The notes: generated by a model from the letters alone, not told the origin. DNA of 64,000 nt from Anastatus disparis (GCA_017163975.1 JAFFSR010000220.1:12914001-12978000); one strand, 5' to 3'. Positions 9,072 through 20,424 are shown, counted from the stretch's first letter. Program-made: numbers and translations.

Positions 9072-11093
9072 ATGAAAATTTTAATAATAGTATGTATGTT
9101 AATTATCTTCTATAGCGTTAATAGTCACGTTACACTATCAGATGTTATGGACTACATAACTACTTACTTAGAAAAGAATCACTTAAAGCATATACATCAC
9201 ATAACTATATTAAAATTTGTACCGCAAACTTTTAGATCTTTGACTTTTGCATTTATTGCTCGAAAATTTGCAGATAAATTTCCGTGCTTTAATGTTGATA
9301 TAACAGAATTAATATATTACCCGAAAACTGCTTATCATCATCTATTAAGAGAAATTTTAATTGAAAGATCAGAACACAAAACTTTAAAAATTATGTTTTT
9401 CCATCATGATGAAATAGCAAATGAATACTTAGGGGAAGTTAATAGCTACTTTAATTTTTTAAGTAATTTTCCTCAAGTTGGATCACGTCCTCATTGTCTG
9501 ATATTTGTGATAAGAAACAATGACATTATTGATTATTCAGATTTATTTCAATATTATTGGAGAACACAAAATTACTTGTACCTTACTATAATTGAAATCA
9601 TTCAAAAAAATAAACATAATAATTCACTTTCAACACTTTTTAATTATCATATTCATAAGTTGCTGGTACACCAATACAATCCATTTAGTAAGAAATATCG
9701 AAAAGAATATTTCTCACAAAACGTTGAACTATTCATTGATAAAATGCATGATTTGCATGAGTATTCCTTGAAAATAGCAACTTATCATGAATATCCTTAT
9801 TCTTTAGCGATGAAAACAGAACATGGATTTGAGTTTACCGGCGTTGAATTGGACATAATAAGAACTATAGCAAAAAAATTAAATTTCACGCTTGATTTAA
9901 GATATTATAGTTATCATGCTGTTTCAAAGAATTTCCGAGAAAAGATTTTCGATCTTCTCTCTAAAAATATTATTGATTTTTTAACAAATATTGAGACTGT
10001 TACCGTTGCTAGTAGATTGAAGAAAACACTTACTTCAAGCCGCTATTTAGATAACAAAAAAGCAACATATTTAGTATTTAAACAATACATTAATTTTTAC
10101 ATTGAAGTGACTTGGAATTTGAGTATCGCTATTGCTGTAATTGTATTTACTATAGCGTTCATAATTATTTACCGAATTTGCATACGAAAATTGTCAGATA
10201 AGACGTGGTCAATATATAACGTTGTGCTTATTTTGGTTGGACTTTCGGCAATATCAATGCCAAAAAATATACAGGGCAGGATAATATTCATTTTTCTCAC
10301 TTGTATATCAGTGGCATTTTCGGCCGAAGTTTTAGACTTCTTGTTTAGCAATTTTTATCAAAAAAAGTTCCTGAATTTCAAGTCAATTCGAGATTTAACA
10401 GACGCTGGAATGAAAATTTTTACTAGTCAATTATCAGCAACTATAATTAAATATTTTATACCAGGATCGTTAACTGATATTACGATTGTACCGACGAACA
10501 AAAGTATATTGGCATCGATTTTAGATGATCCAATTAACATTGGAATTTCTGATCATTATTACGCTATAGTTACATCTCGATTCCTATCAGAACCAGAAAA
10601 TGGTTGGATTATAAGTGTGATTGATGAACCTCTGTCTTCTGTATGGGGTAGCATCTCAATGTCGAGAAATTCACCTTACGTCGATGGATTTAACAAAATA
10701 ATACAAAGTTTACTGGAAGCTAATTTAATAAATGATTGGTATAATAATTGCATTACACAGCTATTTCGTGCGGTACACAGTAATGATTTTGAAGGTAAGA
10801 GAAAATTTGTTAGTAATATTGTAAAGGTATCTCTTGGTATCTCAAATTTCCGAAAAATTAATCTAGAAACTGGATTGACCATGAAGCTGATTTACATGCT
10901 CTCCATAGGATTTTTAATATCATTTTTTATTTTTATCTTCGAAATTCTTCACTTACGGTTTTTTCACATGGTTAATAAAATTAACTTAAGAGGCTGTCGG
11001 TACACTAGTGGCGCCATCTCTTCAAAATGGAGAATATGTGAAAGGAAGAGAATAATACTTACTAAATTTTTTAAAAGAAAAGATCGAAAATAA
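9072..11093 (+). CDS. Divergent ionotropic receptor (673 codons)
   Basis: Intronless IR, probably a plasma-membrane chemosensory receptor subunit. The start is the ATG that opens a clear signal peptide (MKILIIVCMLIIFYSVNS, cleavage before HV). An extracellular region of about 330 residues follows, containing the two-lobed ligand-binding S1 part near residues 240-335. TM1 is near 351 (VTWNLSIAIAVIVFTIAFII). The pore segment is WSIYNVVLILVGLSAISMPK. TM2 is IIFIFLTCISVAFSAEVLDF. S2 follows, then TM3 near 609-631 (MKLIYMLSIGFLISFFIFIF). The C-terminal tail is about 30 residues longer than in the other copies and is basic (SKWRICERKRIILTKFFKRK). This is the most diverged full-length copy. Its canonical glutamate-binding residues cannot be identified, as is usual for divergent IRs. 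Confidence 0.88.
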   Translation: MKILIIVCMLIIFYSVNSHVTLSDVMDYITTYLEKNHLKHIHHITILKFVPQTFRSLTFAFIARKFADKFPCFNVDITELIYYPKTAYHHLLREILIERSEHKTLKIMFFHHDEIANEYLGEVNSYFNFLSNFPQVGSRPHCLIFVIRNNDIIDYSDLFQYYWRTQNYLYLTIIEIIQKNKHNNSLSTLFNYHIHKLLVHQYNPFSKKYRKEYFSQNVELFIDKMHDLHEYSLKIATYHEYPYSLAMKTEHGFEFTGVELDIIRTIAKKLNFTLDLRYYSYHAVSKNFREKIFDLLSKNIIDFLTNIETVTVASRLKKTLTSSRYLDNKKATYLVFKQYINFYIEVTWNLSIAIAVIVFTIAFIIIYRICIRKLSDKTWSIYNVVLILVGLSAISMPKNIQGRIIFIFLTCISVAFSAEVLDFLFSNFYQKKFLNFKSIRDLTDAGMKIFTSQLSATIIKYFIPGSLTDITIVPTNKSILASILDDPINIGISDHYYAIVTSRFLSEPENGWIISVIDEPLSSVWGSISMSRNSPYVDGFNKIIQSLLEANLINDWYNNCITQLFRAVHSNDFEGKRKFVSNIVKVSLGISNFRKINLETGLTMKLIYMLSIGFLISFFIFIFEILHLRFFHMVNKINLRGCRYTSGAISSKWRICERKRIILTKFFKRKDRK

Positions 11094-11383
11094 ATCTTTA
11101 TAATAATTACTGCTGTTTTTTCATCTTAACATTTTTAAGAGTAAAGCTATTTGATTGGATAATTTATATTTGTGAAAAATTCATTATATAAAATAATACA
11201 AGCAGATGTGCATTTTTATTAAGTGGAAGAAATTAATACCCTGAGCATTTGTGATGAAAATTGAAACAATTACAAACTATTTTAAAACAGGCATGAAAAA
11301 TCCAAATTAATTGTTCTATAATAAACATAATATTTTTTTTTTAATTGGTAAAAATTTCTATCATCTCAATTATATTATAATTT
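11094..11383. other. Spacer after the 673-codon receptor
   Basis: AT-rich. No gene, RNA or clear repeat seen. Confidence 0.5.
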
Positions 11384-11800
11384 ATGTGCCGAAAAATATA
11401 CGAGATAGACTAATATTCACATTCCTAATTGTATCAGTAGCATTTTAAGTTGAAATCTTTAACTACTTATTTAGCAATTTATATAAAAAACGTTCTACAA
11501 TTTGAAGTTTATAGAAGACAAAAAAGAAGCTGGAATAGGAATTGTTACAAATAAGTTTTCAGCATCTATATTGGAATCCTTTGCGCCAGAGCTGTTAGCT
11601 GACATTACGTTTATATCGACAAGCGAAAGTCAACTGACAATAATGTTGAATGATACAATTAAATTTTGTGCTGTTTTTATTTTACGAATTTTATCAGAAA
11701 CAAAAGATGGTTAGATTATAAGCGTGATTGCTGGAGCCTCTAATTCTATATGAGGTAGCATCTAAATGACGAGAAATTCAACCTACGTCGACTTTCATTG
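11384..11800 (+). pseudogene. Ionotropic receptor fragment, pore to S2, heavily degraded
   Basis: Matches the receptors from the end of the pore segment (VPKNIRDRLIFTFL) through TM2 and into S2 (EAGIGIVTNKFSASILESF, FISTSESQLTIML). It has several in-frame stops (in TM2, after the LFSNLY block, and in the NGW position) and frameshifts. The only open piece is 11502-11714. It starts and ends inside the domain, so it is a dead relic. Confidence 0.85.
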
Positions 11801-12479
11801 AAGATAAAAATTGACATATTTCTTTTTCAGTACACAACTTAATGTAATTGTTTCATTAAAAAATTTACGTTCAACAAAAGTTGAAAATATAAAATGTATA
11901 ATAAACGTATGAAATGGTATTTATAAATATATCCTTGTTTATTAAAAATGACGTTACTTTACCCGACCACTTCTTCAGAATATTACGGATTGACATCACA
12001 GATAAATTGCAAATGTTTGAAATTTTATATAAAGTGTTTATTGTGTAAAATTATTAAAAAAACAAAACAATAATTTTTTTGTTTTTTCTTATTTTTTCTG
12101 CGATGTGTTATATTTTCCATAAGAAAAACTGCTGTACATTTGAGGGTCCAGAGATAAGAAGGGCAGAAAATCAATGTTATTTAAATGGGCTATATATCTT
12201 TTTTATTTCTGGACTCTTAATTAGCATTTACGAATTATGAGATCAATCCATATTTATATTGATTGGATTGATTTTAACATATATTTTAAAATATAGAAAT
12301 TCCTTTTGAACAATATGAAGTTTATGACTTTTCCAATAGAATATAATAAAAAATGTAAAGGTCGTGACTTTCCTACTAAATTCAACAACAAATAATAACA
12401 ATTGATATATGAATTCCTTCTAAAAATATTTTATAATATTATGGTGACATTATGATAATTTTTCTACCAGATTTCTTAA
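11801..12479. other. Spacer
   Basis: Very AT-rich. A short imperfect inverted repeat flanks 12147-12220 (GGTCCAGAGATAAGA against TTTATTTCTGGACTC). No gene seen. Confidence 0.4.
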
Positions 12480-12706
12480 TGGTTTTGAAGATAAACAAAA
12501 ATTTCTTCATAGCTCTTTGAAACTTATTGGTATCAGTGATTTTCCAAGAAACTAATCACAAAGTCGAGTTGACCTTACGGCTGATTTATATTCTTAAAGC
12601 TGGATATTCAACATTATTTCTTGTACTTTTGTATGAGATCTTTCGAAAATGGTATAAGCGTTTCCAATCAAATAAATTAAAAACACTTTATAATATATAT
12701 TACTGA
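12480..12706 (+). pseudogene. Ionotropic receptor C-terminal fragment (TM3)
   Basis: Matches the last 75 residues of the intact receptors: GFEDKQKFLHSSLKLIGISDF, then TM3 (LRLIYILKAGYSTLFLVLLY) and the tail EIFRKWYKRFQSNKLKTL. One extra base near 12552 shifts the frame between the two blocks. The 3' flank also resembles that of the receptor at 18475. The rest of the gene is missing. Confidence 0.85.
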
Positions 12707-14026
12707 TAAATTAAAAATGATTTAGTACTGATTTAAAATAATTATTGTATAAAATTATTAAATAAAAATATAAGAATGTGTCTATACGGTTGTCTATTGT
12801 CTATTAATATTTTAACCATTGATAAGGCAGAGATAAGGTAGTGACGTACGCATATATTGATCACATTATTTTTAACATTCATACATTAATATTTCAATGG
12901 AATCGACTGCATTTTCGCTCACTATGTATCCCAATTTCAAAACAAAACTTGTAGTAGAAAGCTTTTATTTTTTATTTAAACTCTGGTAGAAAATTAACCA
13001 TTTTTTGAGCATGTTTGCTGGTCAACACATGTTAAAATAGTATTCATCTAGAAATTCTGGAAACACTTTAACAGGGAAATACAAATTATTATTCGAATGA
13101 AATATTTACCATCTTTGTAATTTGCAAAATATCATAAATAAAATTTTAATATGAGCTCGCATTGGTGCAATTATTTTTAATTTACTAATCTTATTTTTAA
13201 ATGTTATTTCAAAATTCAAGAAATTACAATAGTCAAGGTGTTACAATATTTATTAATGTTGTTATTTATTCATTTTGTTTAGTAATTCAATCGAATGTTG
13301 TCGTGTTGTTATTTTTTTTATCGTGTCATAATGTTCTATTATCTTTTTATTCTCTGGTGTTTTTGAATTATTCAACATTGTTTCTATAAAAGTTAAAGTT
13401 TTGAATCGATTGATTGATTCCAGTCTTTCCCTGGTAGAAATGTGACCATAAAAAATGGTGCATATAAAAATTTAAGGTCGTTAGTAATAATAATATCAAA
13501 GAAATGGCCATAAAATATTAAAAAAAGCGTTTCCATTTCTACTGGTTATAAAATGGTAATACAAAGCGTTTCAATTTCTACCAGCGTTGAAATGACACGA
13601 AAAAGTTTTTAAGGACAGTTATATTTAATAGTTCGTTTGGTAAGGATTTATCATTAGTTTCATTAATATTATCTGAAGTGAGTAACTCATAATCATTAGG
13701 GAGGATTGAGGACGAAAAAAAGCTTTTTGGCATTTCTCCGTTCTATTAGTAATTTAAAGATTTTAATGAATTTTATGTAGTAAAAATCTAAATATTAGCA
13801 TCACTGTGTATGAAATCTAGGAATCATGATTCTGTAATCGTAGGAATGAATGAACACCTACCATCTGAAAATTAAAATGCGCGAGTGTGCTGGATCAATG
13901 ATACCAAATTTTAACAAGAATATCAGAAAATACCGACAAAATTAAATTAAACGTATATATATTTGAACGCAAATTACATTACTACAAATTTCACCAATAA
14001 AATGCTGATATTCAATCTTAATAGTC
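12707..14026. other. Spacer with MITE and diverged receptor 5' flank
   Basis: Contains the second 117-bp element (13429-13545) followed directly by an extra copy of its end motif (TTTCTACCAG near 13576-13585). From about 13930 the sequence resembles the 5' flank of the other receptors. The open frame at 13201-13389 is low-complexity and not judged a gene. Confidence 0.5.
13429..13545 (+). mobile_element. 117-bp MITE-like element, copy 2
   Basis: Begins CCCTGGTAGAAATG and ends CCATTTCTACTGG. It is the inverted counterpart of 8379-8495, same length and with a matching interior. A further terminus-like repeat follows it to about 13587, suggesting a second damaged copy. Confidence 0.7.
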
Positions 14027-15011
14027 ATGAACTTCGTAAGAATAGTATGCATATTCATAATCTTCTACGATGTTAACTGTATCGTTAATATATTAGATGT
14101 TACAGAATACATATTAAACACTTTAAGCAAACACAACGTATAACTATATTAACGTTTTTACCGCAAACTTTTCAATCACTCACTTTTGCAATTATAGCAC
14201 AAAAATTTGCAAATAAGTTTTCCATGTTTTAATGTCGATATAACAAAATTAACAAATCATCCAAATACTAGCTATCATTTAGAATTAAAAAGAACTTTAT
14301 CTGAAAGATCAGAGCATAAAGCTCTAAAAATTATATTCTTTTGTAATGATCAAATAGAAAGTGAACATTTCAGGGAAGTGAATGGCTATTTTCAATTTTC
14401 ATATAATTTTCCAGAAGTAGGACCACGAGCTCATTATTTGATATTTGTAATGAGAAATAAGGGCATTATTAACTATCGGAATTTAATGTCTTATTTTTGG
14501 TGGGCATACAAGTACTTGTTTATCACTATAATTGAAATTATTCCAGATAACAAATATAATAATAACTCACTTTTAACATATTCTAATCATAATTTTAACA
14601 AATTTTTGATACATCAATACAATCCGTTTAATGACGAATATCGAAAAGAATCTTTCTCACCAAATGTTGAACTATTTATTAATAAATTAAAGAATTTAAA
14701 TGGGTTTCCTCTTACGTAGCATGTCATAGTGATATAATTTATGTTAGGGTGCATAAAAACCAAACCGGATTTCATATCTTTTCAGGCTTTTAAATGGAAT
14801 TATCGTATTTCATAGCTCAAATTTTAAATTTCATTTTTAATTTTCGACATTTTGTAGATGAAACATCAGATGATTTCATGATAGAAATGTTTAACTTACG
14901 TAACAAAAATATTCTTGATTTTCAAATAAATATCGACACGGTAACTAATTGGTTCCAAGAGAAACAAAAACTTATTTTTAGTCGCTTTTTAAATAATAGA
15001 AAAGGTTTGTA

Positions 15012-16130
15012 CACTGAGAAAAATATATAATTAAAAATTACTATATTTTTCACTAATGGGGAGACAAACTCGACATATGCAGGAAATTTAACATACTTTT
15101 ATGAAAATTTACTATACTTCTACGAGTTTATGATATACGCGCTCACAAAAATTGCTATTCAGTATCGTAAAAATTATGAATACAGAGAATGACACAACGA
15201 GACTGCTGTTGCCGCGCTTAATCACTAGGTGGCGACTCATTTTTTCAATCTGCGAGCGGTAAAAGAAGTACACTGAGAAAAAAACATAGTTGGCTTTATT
15301 GCGTTCTCTAGTAACGATAACCATGTTACTCTAGTATTCAATGTATAGTCAAATTAACCGTTTATATTAGTAGCATTTACTAGATTGAACGTAGTAGGAA
15401 TTTCTACAGTCTTTATAAGTATTTTATTTACTTTTTTCAAGATATACTAACCGAAGTTTTAAGACTTTAAAGTCTCGTTTTGAGTCTTCTAGGCTTTTAT
15501 TATAATTAAATATTCTTATTTCATCTACTTTTGTTTGTAGATTATAACAATATGCAAATTAATAGTATAATTTATTATATAGATTTTGAGGTTAAGATCT
15601 ATTCATCATGTGCTACTGAATGCCGACCAGAGAATCTAGTTGTATTTACTATGTTACCGTAGTAAACGAGAGAAACAGTACATTGGTTAAGCTCATCGGT
15701 CTTAACGTAGTAAAGCCAACTATGTTTTTTTCTCAGTGTACTTGGTTGGTATATAAGAGAATTTGAAACAGAGGCTTTTAAATATTTTCGCGTTCGTGAT
15801 AATACGCGTTAGGTAGAATATGCGTTAGGTGTAGCGTGTGAGTGCGATTAACTTGTTATAATGTGTGTAATTTAGGATAAATGTAGTTATATACAACTTC
15901 GAAAAGAGCGCTTCATAATTTGCGAAAAGTGTCTTTCTAACAATAACACACAAACAAAATAATTCTTCTTCAACTGAATTTGAAAACACAAGCGAAATTC
16001 TCAGAACGTCAACGAGCACCGGAATAGTATATTATTCACCTAGAGAGTAAAAACGAAAAATGTCTTAAATCGTATGTTAAATGTCACCCGAGCCGAAGGC
16101 GAAATATTTAATCATACATTTCTCTCCGTG
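15012..16130. mobile_element. 1.1-kb inverted-repeat DNA element inserted in a receptor pseudogene
   Basis: The left end is CACTGAGAAAAATATATAAT. The right end is the imperfect inverse, ending CATTTCTCTCCGTG. Each is flanked by TA, and the receptor sequence on both sides joins when the element and one TA are removed, which fixes the boundaries. TA duplication and CACTG-type ends suggest a non-autonomous relative of the Tc1/mariner group. No transposase frame is visible. A second element (15271-15738) is nested within it. Confidence 0.8.
15271..15738. mobile_element. 468-bp inverted-repeat MITE nested in the 1.1-kb element
   Basis: The terminal inverted repeats match perfectly for 28 bases (CACTGAGAAAAAAACATAGT continuing TGGCTTTA), and both ends are flanked by TA (15269-15270, 15739-15740). 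The perfect repeats make it younger than its host element. Its termini are related to those of the host element. Non-coding. Confidence 0.9.
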
Positions 16131-16936
16131 TATTTGATGTATAAACAATTCCTTCATTATTACGCTGAAATATCTTGGAATTTGATTGCCAGTATTAGTC
16201 TGGTTATATTTATTATAATGTTTATAATATTTTACCGAATTTGTACAAAAAAATTAAACGATGATGCATGGTCTATATATAACGTAATGCTTATTCTGAT
16301 TGGGCTTACAGCAATATCAATGCCAAAAAATATGAAGGGTAAGATAGTATTTATGTCATCCGTTTGTGTATCCGTAGCATTTTCGGCAGAAATTATAGAT
16401 TATTTATTTAGCAATTTGTATCAGAAAAAATTTCATAATTTTAAATCAATTCATGAATTAAATGAAGATGGATTATCAATTGTTACTGATGATTGGTCAG
16501 CAAATGTAATTGAATTTTTTTCGCCAGAAATTAAAACTCGTTGGACGGTAATAGATAGAAAAGGTCGTAATATAGTCAGAATGATATTAAATGATGAGAT
16601 TAACGCTTGCGTTTTGGATAATTTTCTTGCAGTTTGGTATTCACAAGCTTATTCAGAACCTGAAAAAGGATGGTTATTGAACGTGATTGATGAACCTATC
16701 AGTCCCACGTGGGGAAGCATTTTAATGTCAAAAAATTCGCCTTACATCGATACATTTAACAAAATTATACAGCGCACTGTAGAAGCTGATTTAATGCATT
16801 ACTGGTACCACCGCCATATCTCAAAACTATTATATAGTTTACTTGATGATAAAGGTTTTGAAGGCAAACAGAAATTTGTTCGTAGCGCTCTGAAACGTGT
16901 TGGTATCAGTGATTTTCCAAAAACTAATCACGAAGT

Positions 16937-17785
16937 CGAGTTTAATTGCCAGTATTAGTCTGGTTATATTTATTATAATGTTTATAATTTTCTACCGAAT
17001 TTTTACAAAAAAAATTAAATGATAATGCATTATCTATATATAAAATAATATTGATTTTGATTGGATTGACAGCCGTATCAATGCCACAAAAGATGATGGG
17101 CAGAATAATGTTTACGTTATTTTATTGTATATCTGTAGCATTTTCGGCAGAAATTATGGACTATTTATTTAGCAATTTGTACCAGAAAAAATTCAATAAT
17201 TTAAAATCAATTCGTGATTTGAATGAAGCTGGATTATCAATTGTTACGGATAATTGGTCAGCAAATGAAATTAAATTTTTTTCGTCAGAAATAAAAACTG
17301 ATTGGACCGTAATAGATAGAAAAGGTCGTAATACGGTCAGAATGATATTAAATGATGAAATTAATGCTTGCGTTTTGGATAATTTTCTTGGAGTTTGGTA
17401 TTCACAAACTTATTCAGAACCTGATAATGGATGGTTATTGAACGTGGTTGATGAACCTATCAGTCCTGTATGAGAAAGCATTTTAATGTCAAAAAATTTG
17501 CCTTACATCGATATATTCAACAAAATAATGCAACGCTCTGTGGAAGCTGATTTAATGCATTATTGGTACCAGTATCATATCTCAAGACTGTTATATACAT
17601 ATCTTGCCGGAAATAATTTTGAAGGTAGACAGAAATTTGTTCGTAGCGCTATGAAATGTATTGGTATCAGTGATTTTCCAAAAACTAACCACGATATCGA
17701 GTTGACCCGACGGCTAATTTATATTCTTACTAAAGGATATTTAATATCATTTTTTGTATTTGTATATGAGATTCTTCAAAAATAG
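16937..17785 (+). pseudogene. Ionotropic receptor pseudogene lacking its 5' half
   Basis: Begins in the middle of TM1 (LIASISLVIFIIMFIIFYRI) at a junction with the previous pseudogene. A one-base gain in a poly-A run near 17010 breaks the frame after TM1. From 17051 the pore (ILIGLTAVSMPQ), TM2 and S2 are open to 17473. There Trp is replaced by a stop in the conserved ...PISPVWGS... block. The rest, with TM3, is open at 17486-17785 and also ends early by a stop after EILQK. The combination looks like a long-dead gene. Confidence 0.88.
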
Positions 17786-18474
17786 TATAAATCGTTTTCT
17801 ATTAATGAAATTAAAAATACATAAAAGTAAGAATTAGCTACAATTAACTATGCTAATATAGTGATTTGATTTAAAATAATTCAATTGTATGAAATTATTA
17901 AATAAAAATATGACAATGTGTTTATATGGTTGTTTTTATATTATTGATTAATATTTTTATCGTTGATATGACATGCAATAATAATTCAGTATTTTTCCAA
18001 GATTTTATTTCATTAATACATTAGCTGTTAATAGTGATAAATATAACAGTAAAATAATTAAATATTGATACTTAATATTTTAATGTAATCTTTCAGTAAA
18101 ATAATATGAATAATTAAAATTAAATCATGGATTATTAATTAGCATTTTGCTGCAACTTTTGTTTATTAATAAAATTAAATAATTTTCATTATTCTTACGT
18201 ATATCAGTAAGTCTGCTTTTGCTCTAACAGTTGGTGAACGATTAGTAAATTCTATTAAAATAATATTAAAATATGTAGAATTCAATCAATTATTATTTCC
18301 AAAGTTGAGTAATCAATTACCAAGATAATTACAAGTTAATGCAATATAAAACCTAAATATTTTAACGCACATTACATTATTTTTTGTGACTAAAAATTTC
18401 ATCAATAAAAAGAAGCTGACGAATGAGGCCACGACCTTATTGTCTGATATTCATATTGAATAATCTCAATAATC
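17786..18474. other. Spacer and promoter region of the receptor at 18475
   Basis: Holds an AATAAA near 17900 for the preceding pseudogene and then a 5' flank that is duplicated at 21110-21768 and, in part, at 24531-25001. Shared blocks include GCAATAATAATTCAGTATTT, AGTAAGTCTGCTTTTGCTC and AACGCACATTACATTATTTT. No gene. Confidence 0.65.
18345..18351 (+). promoter_or_regulatory. TATA box candidate of the receptor at 18475
   Basis: TATAAAA exactly 130 bases before the ATG, embedded in a block (GCAATATAAAAC) that is conserved before the other receptor copies. The downstream block TTTTAACGCACATTACATTA is conserved too. Confidence 0.5.
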
Positions 18475-20424
18475 ATGAACTTCGCAAAAATAGTATGTAT
18501 ATTCATGATCTTCTACGGTGTTAACAGTCACGTTAGTATATCAGATGTTACAGAATATGTAACAACCTATGTAGAAAAGAAATATTTTAAGCAAACACAA
18601 CGTATAACTATATTAACGTTTTTACCGCAAACTTTTCAATCATTCGCTTTTGCATTTATTGCACAAAAATTTGAAAATAAGTTCCCATGTCTTGATGTCG
18701 ATATAAAAAAATTAATAGATTACCCAAAAACTGCTCATCATTTAGAATTAAAGAGAATTTTATCTGAAAGATCAGAGCATAAAGCTCTAAAAATTATATT
18801 CCTTTGTAATGATCAAATAGAAAGTGAACATTTCAGGGAAGTGAATGGCTATTTTCAATTTTCATATAATTTTCCAGAAGCAGGACCACGAACTCATTAT
18901 TTAATATTTGTAATGAGAAATAAGGGCATTATTAATTATCGGAAGTTATTGTCTTATTTTTGGTGGGAACACAAGTACTTATTTATCACTATAATTGAAA
19001 TTATTCCAGAAAACAAATATAATAATAACTCACTTTTAACATATTCTAATCATAATTTTAACAATTTTTTGATACATCAATACAATCCGTTTAACGACGA
19101 ATATCGAAAAGAATTTTTCTCACCAAATGTTGAACTATTTATTGACAAATTACAGAATTTAAATGGGTTTCCTCTTAACGTAGCATGTCATAGTGATATC
19201 ATTTATGTTACGGTGCGTAAAAACCGAACCGGATTTCATTTCTTTTCAGGCTTTCAAATGGAATTATCGTATGTCATAGCTCAAACTTTAAATTTCACTC
19301 TTAATTTTCGACATTTTGCAGACAAAGAATCAGATGATTTTTTCATGAAAATGTATGACTTACTGAATAAAAATATCCTTGACTTTGAAATAAATATCGA
19401 CACAATAACCAATTATTTTGAAGAGAAACAAAAACTTATTTTTAGTCGCTTTTTAAACAATAGAAAAGGTTTATATTTGATGTATAAACAATTCGTTCAT
19501 TATTACGCTGAAATATCTTGGAATTTGATTGCCAGTATTAGTCTGGTTATATTTATTATAATGTTTATAATATTTTACCGAATTTGCACAAAAAAATTAA
19601 ACGATGATGCATGGTCTATATATAACGTAATGCTTATTCTGATTGGGCTTACAGCAATATCAATGCCAAAAGATATCAAAGGCAAGATAGTATTTATGTC
19701 ATTCGTTTGTGTATCCGTAGCATTTTCGGCAGAAATTATTGATTATTTATTCAGCAGTTTGTACCAAAAAGAATTTCATAATTTTAAATCAATTCGTGAT
19801 TTAAATGAGGCTGGATTATCAATTGTTACTGATGATTGGTCAGCATATAAATTTGAAACCTTTTCGCCAGAAAGCATAACTGATTGGACCGTGATAGAGA
19901 GAAAAGATCGTAATACGGTCAGAATGATATTAGATGATGAGATTAACGCTTGCGTTTTGGATAATTTTCTTGCAGTTTGGTATTCGCAAGCCTTTTCAGA
20001 ACCTGAAAATGGATGGTTATTGAACGTAATTGATGAACCTATTAGTACCATGTGGGGAAGCATCGTGATGTCAAAAAATTCGCCTTATATCGATAAATTT
20101 AATCAAATAATACAACGCACTGTGGAAGCTGATTTAATGCATATTTGGTACCAGTATCACCTCTCAAAATATTTATTACATACTGTTTTTGCTGGTGATG
20201 GTTTTGAAAGTAAACAAAGATTTCTTCTTAGTGCTTTGAAACGTGTTGGTATCAATGATTTTCCAAAAACTAATCACGAAGTTGAGTTGACCTTACGGTT
20301 GATTTATATTCTTACTGCAGGATATTTATTATCATTTCTTGTATTTTTATATGAGATGTTTCGAAAATGGTATAAGCGTTTCCAATTAAATAAATTAAAA
20401 ACATATAATAATATGTATCACTGA
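18475..20424 (+). CDS. Divergent ionotropic receptor (649 codons)
   Basis: Intact intronless IR, a likely plasma-membrane chemosensory receptor subunit. It has a signal peptide (MNFAKIVCIFMIFYGVNS, then HV), an extracellular region of about 325 residues, and TM1 near 347-373 (ISWNLIASISLVIFIIMFII). The pore segment starts at W380 (WSIYNVMLILIGLTAISMPK). TM2 is near 404-428 (KIVFMSFVCVSVAFSAEIID). S2 includes the family block NGWLLNVIDEPIS and an SKNSPYIDKFN segment, and TM3 is near 605-629 (LRLIYILTAGYLLSFLVFLY). Length and layout equal those of the copy at 21769, 3,294 bp downstream, with which it forms a tandem duplicate. The ATG was chosen because it opens the signal peptide and is conserved in position in all copies. 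Confidence 0.9.
   Translation: MNFAKIVCIFMIFYGVNSHVSISDVTEYVTTYVEKKYFKQTQRITILTFLPQTFQSFAFAFIAQKFENKFPCLDVDIKKLIDYPKTAHHLELKRILSERSEHKALKIIFLCNDQIESEHFREVNGYFQFSYNFPEAGPRTHYLIFVMRNKGIINYRKLLSYFWWEHKYLFITIIEIIPENKYNNNSLLTYSNHNFNNFLIHQYNPFNDEYRKEFFSPNVELFIDKLQNLNGFPLNVACHSDIIYVTVRKNRTGFHFFSGFQMELSYVIAQTLNFTLNFRHFADKESDDFFMKMYDLLNKNILDFEINIDTITNYFEEKQKLIFSRFLNNRKGLYLMYKQFVHYYAEISWNLIASISLVIFIIMFIIFYRICTKKLNDDAWSIYNVMLILIGLTAISMPKDIKGKIVFMSFVCVSVAFSAEIIDYLFSSLYQKEFHNFKSIRDLNEAGLSIVTDDWSAYKFETFSPESITDWTVIERKDRNTVRMILDDEINACVLDNFLAVWYSQAFSEPENGWLLNVIDEPISTMWGSIVMSKNSPYIDKFNQIIQRTVEADLMHIWYQYHLSKYLLHTVFAGDGFESKQRFLLSALKRVGINDFPKTNHEVELTLRLIYILTAGYLLSFLVFLYEMFRKWYKRFQLNKLKTYNNMYH

Larger units (their letters stand above)
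14027..16936 (+). pseudogene. Ionotropic receptor pseudogene split by nested DNA elements
   Basis: Starts with a normal signal peptide (MNFVRIVCIFIIFYDVN). It then suffers a deletion and frameshift near 14110, one extra T near 14220, a two-base loss near 14716 that ends the long frame at 14719, and a Gln-to-stop change near 14791. At 15012-16130 an inverted-repeat element is inserted between codons of the ...NNRKGLYLMYK... block just before TM1. After the element the frame is open and well conserved through TM1, pore, TM2 and S2 up to NHEVEF. It then runs straight into the TM1 of another receptor copy (see 16937) and has lost its own TM3. Confidence 0.9.

Noticed and set aside
19776..20063. 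95-codon minus-strand frame in a receptor
   Set aside because: Antisense shadow of the conserved S2 region. The + strand frame is the receptor.
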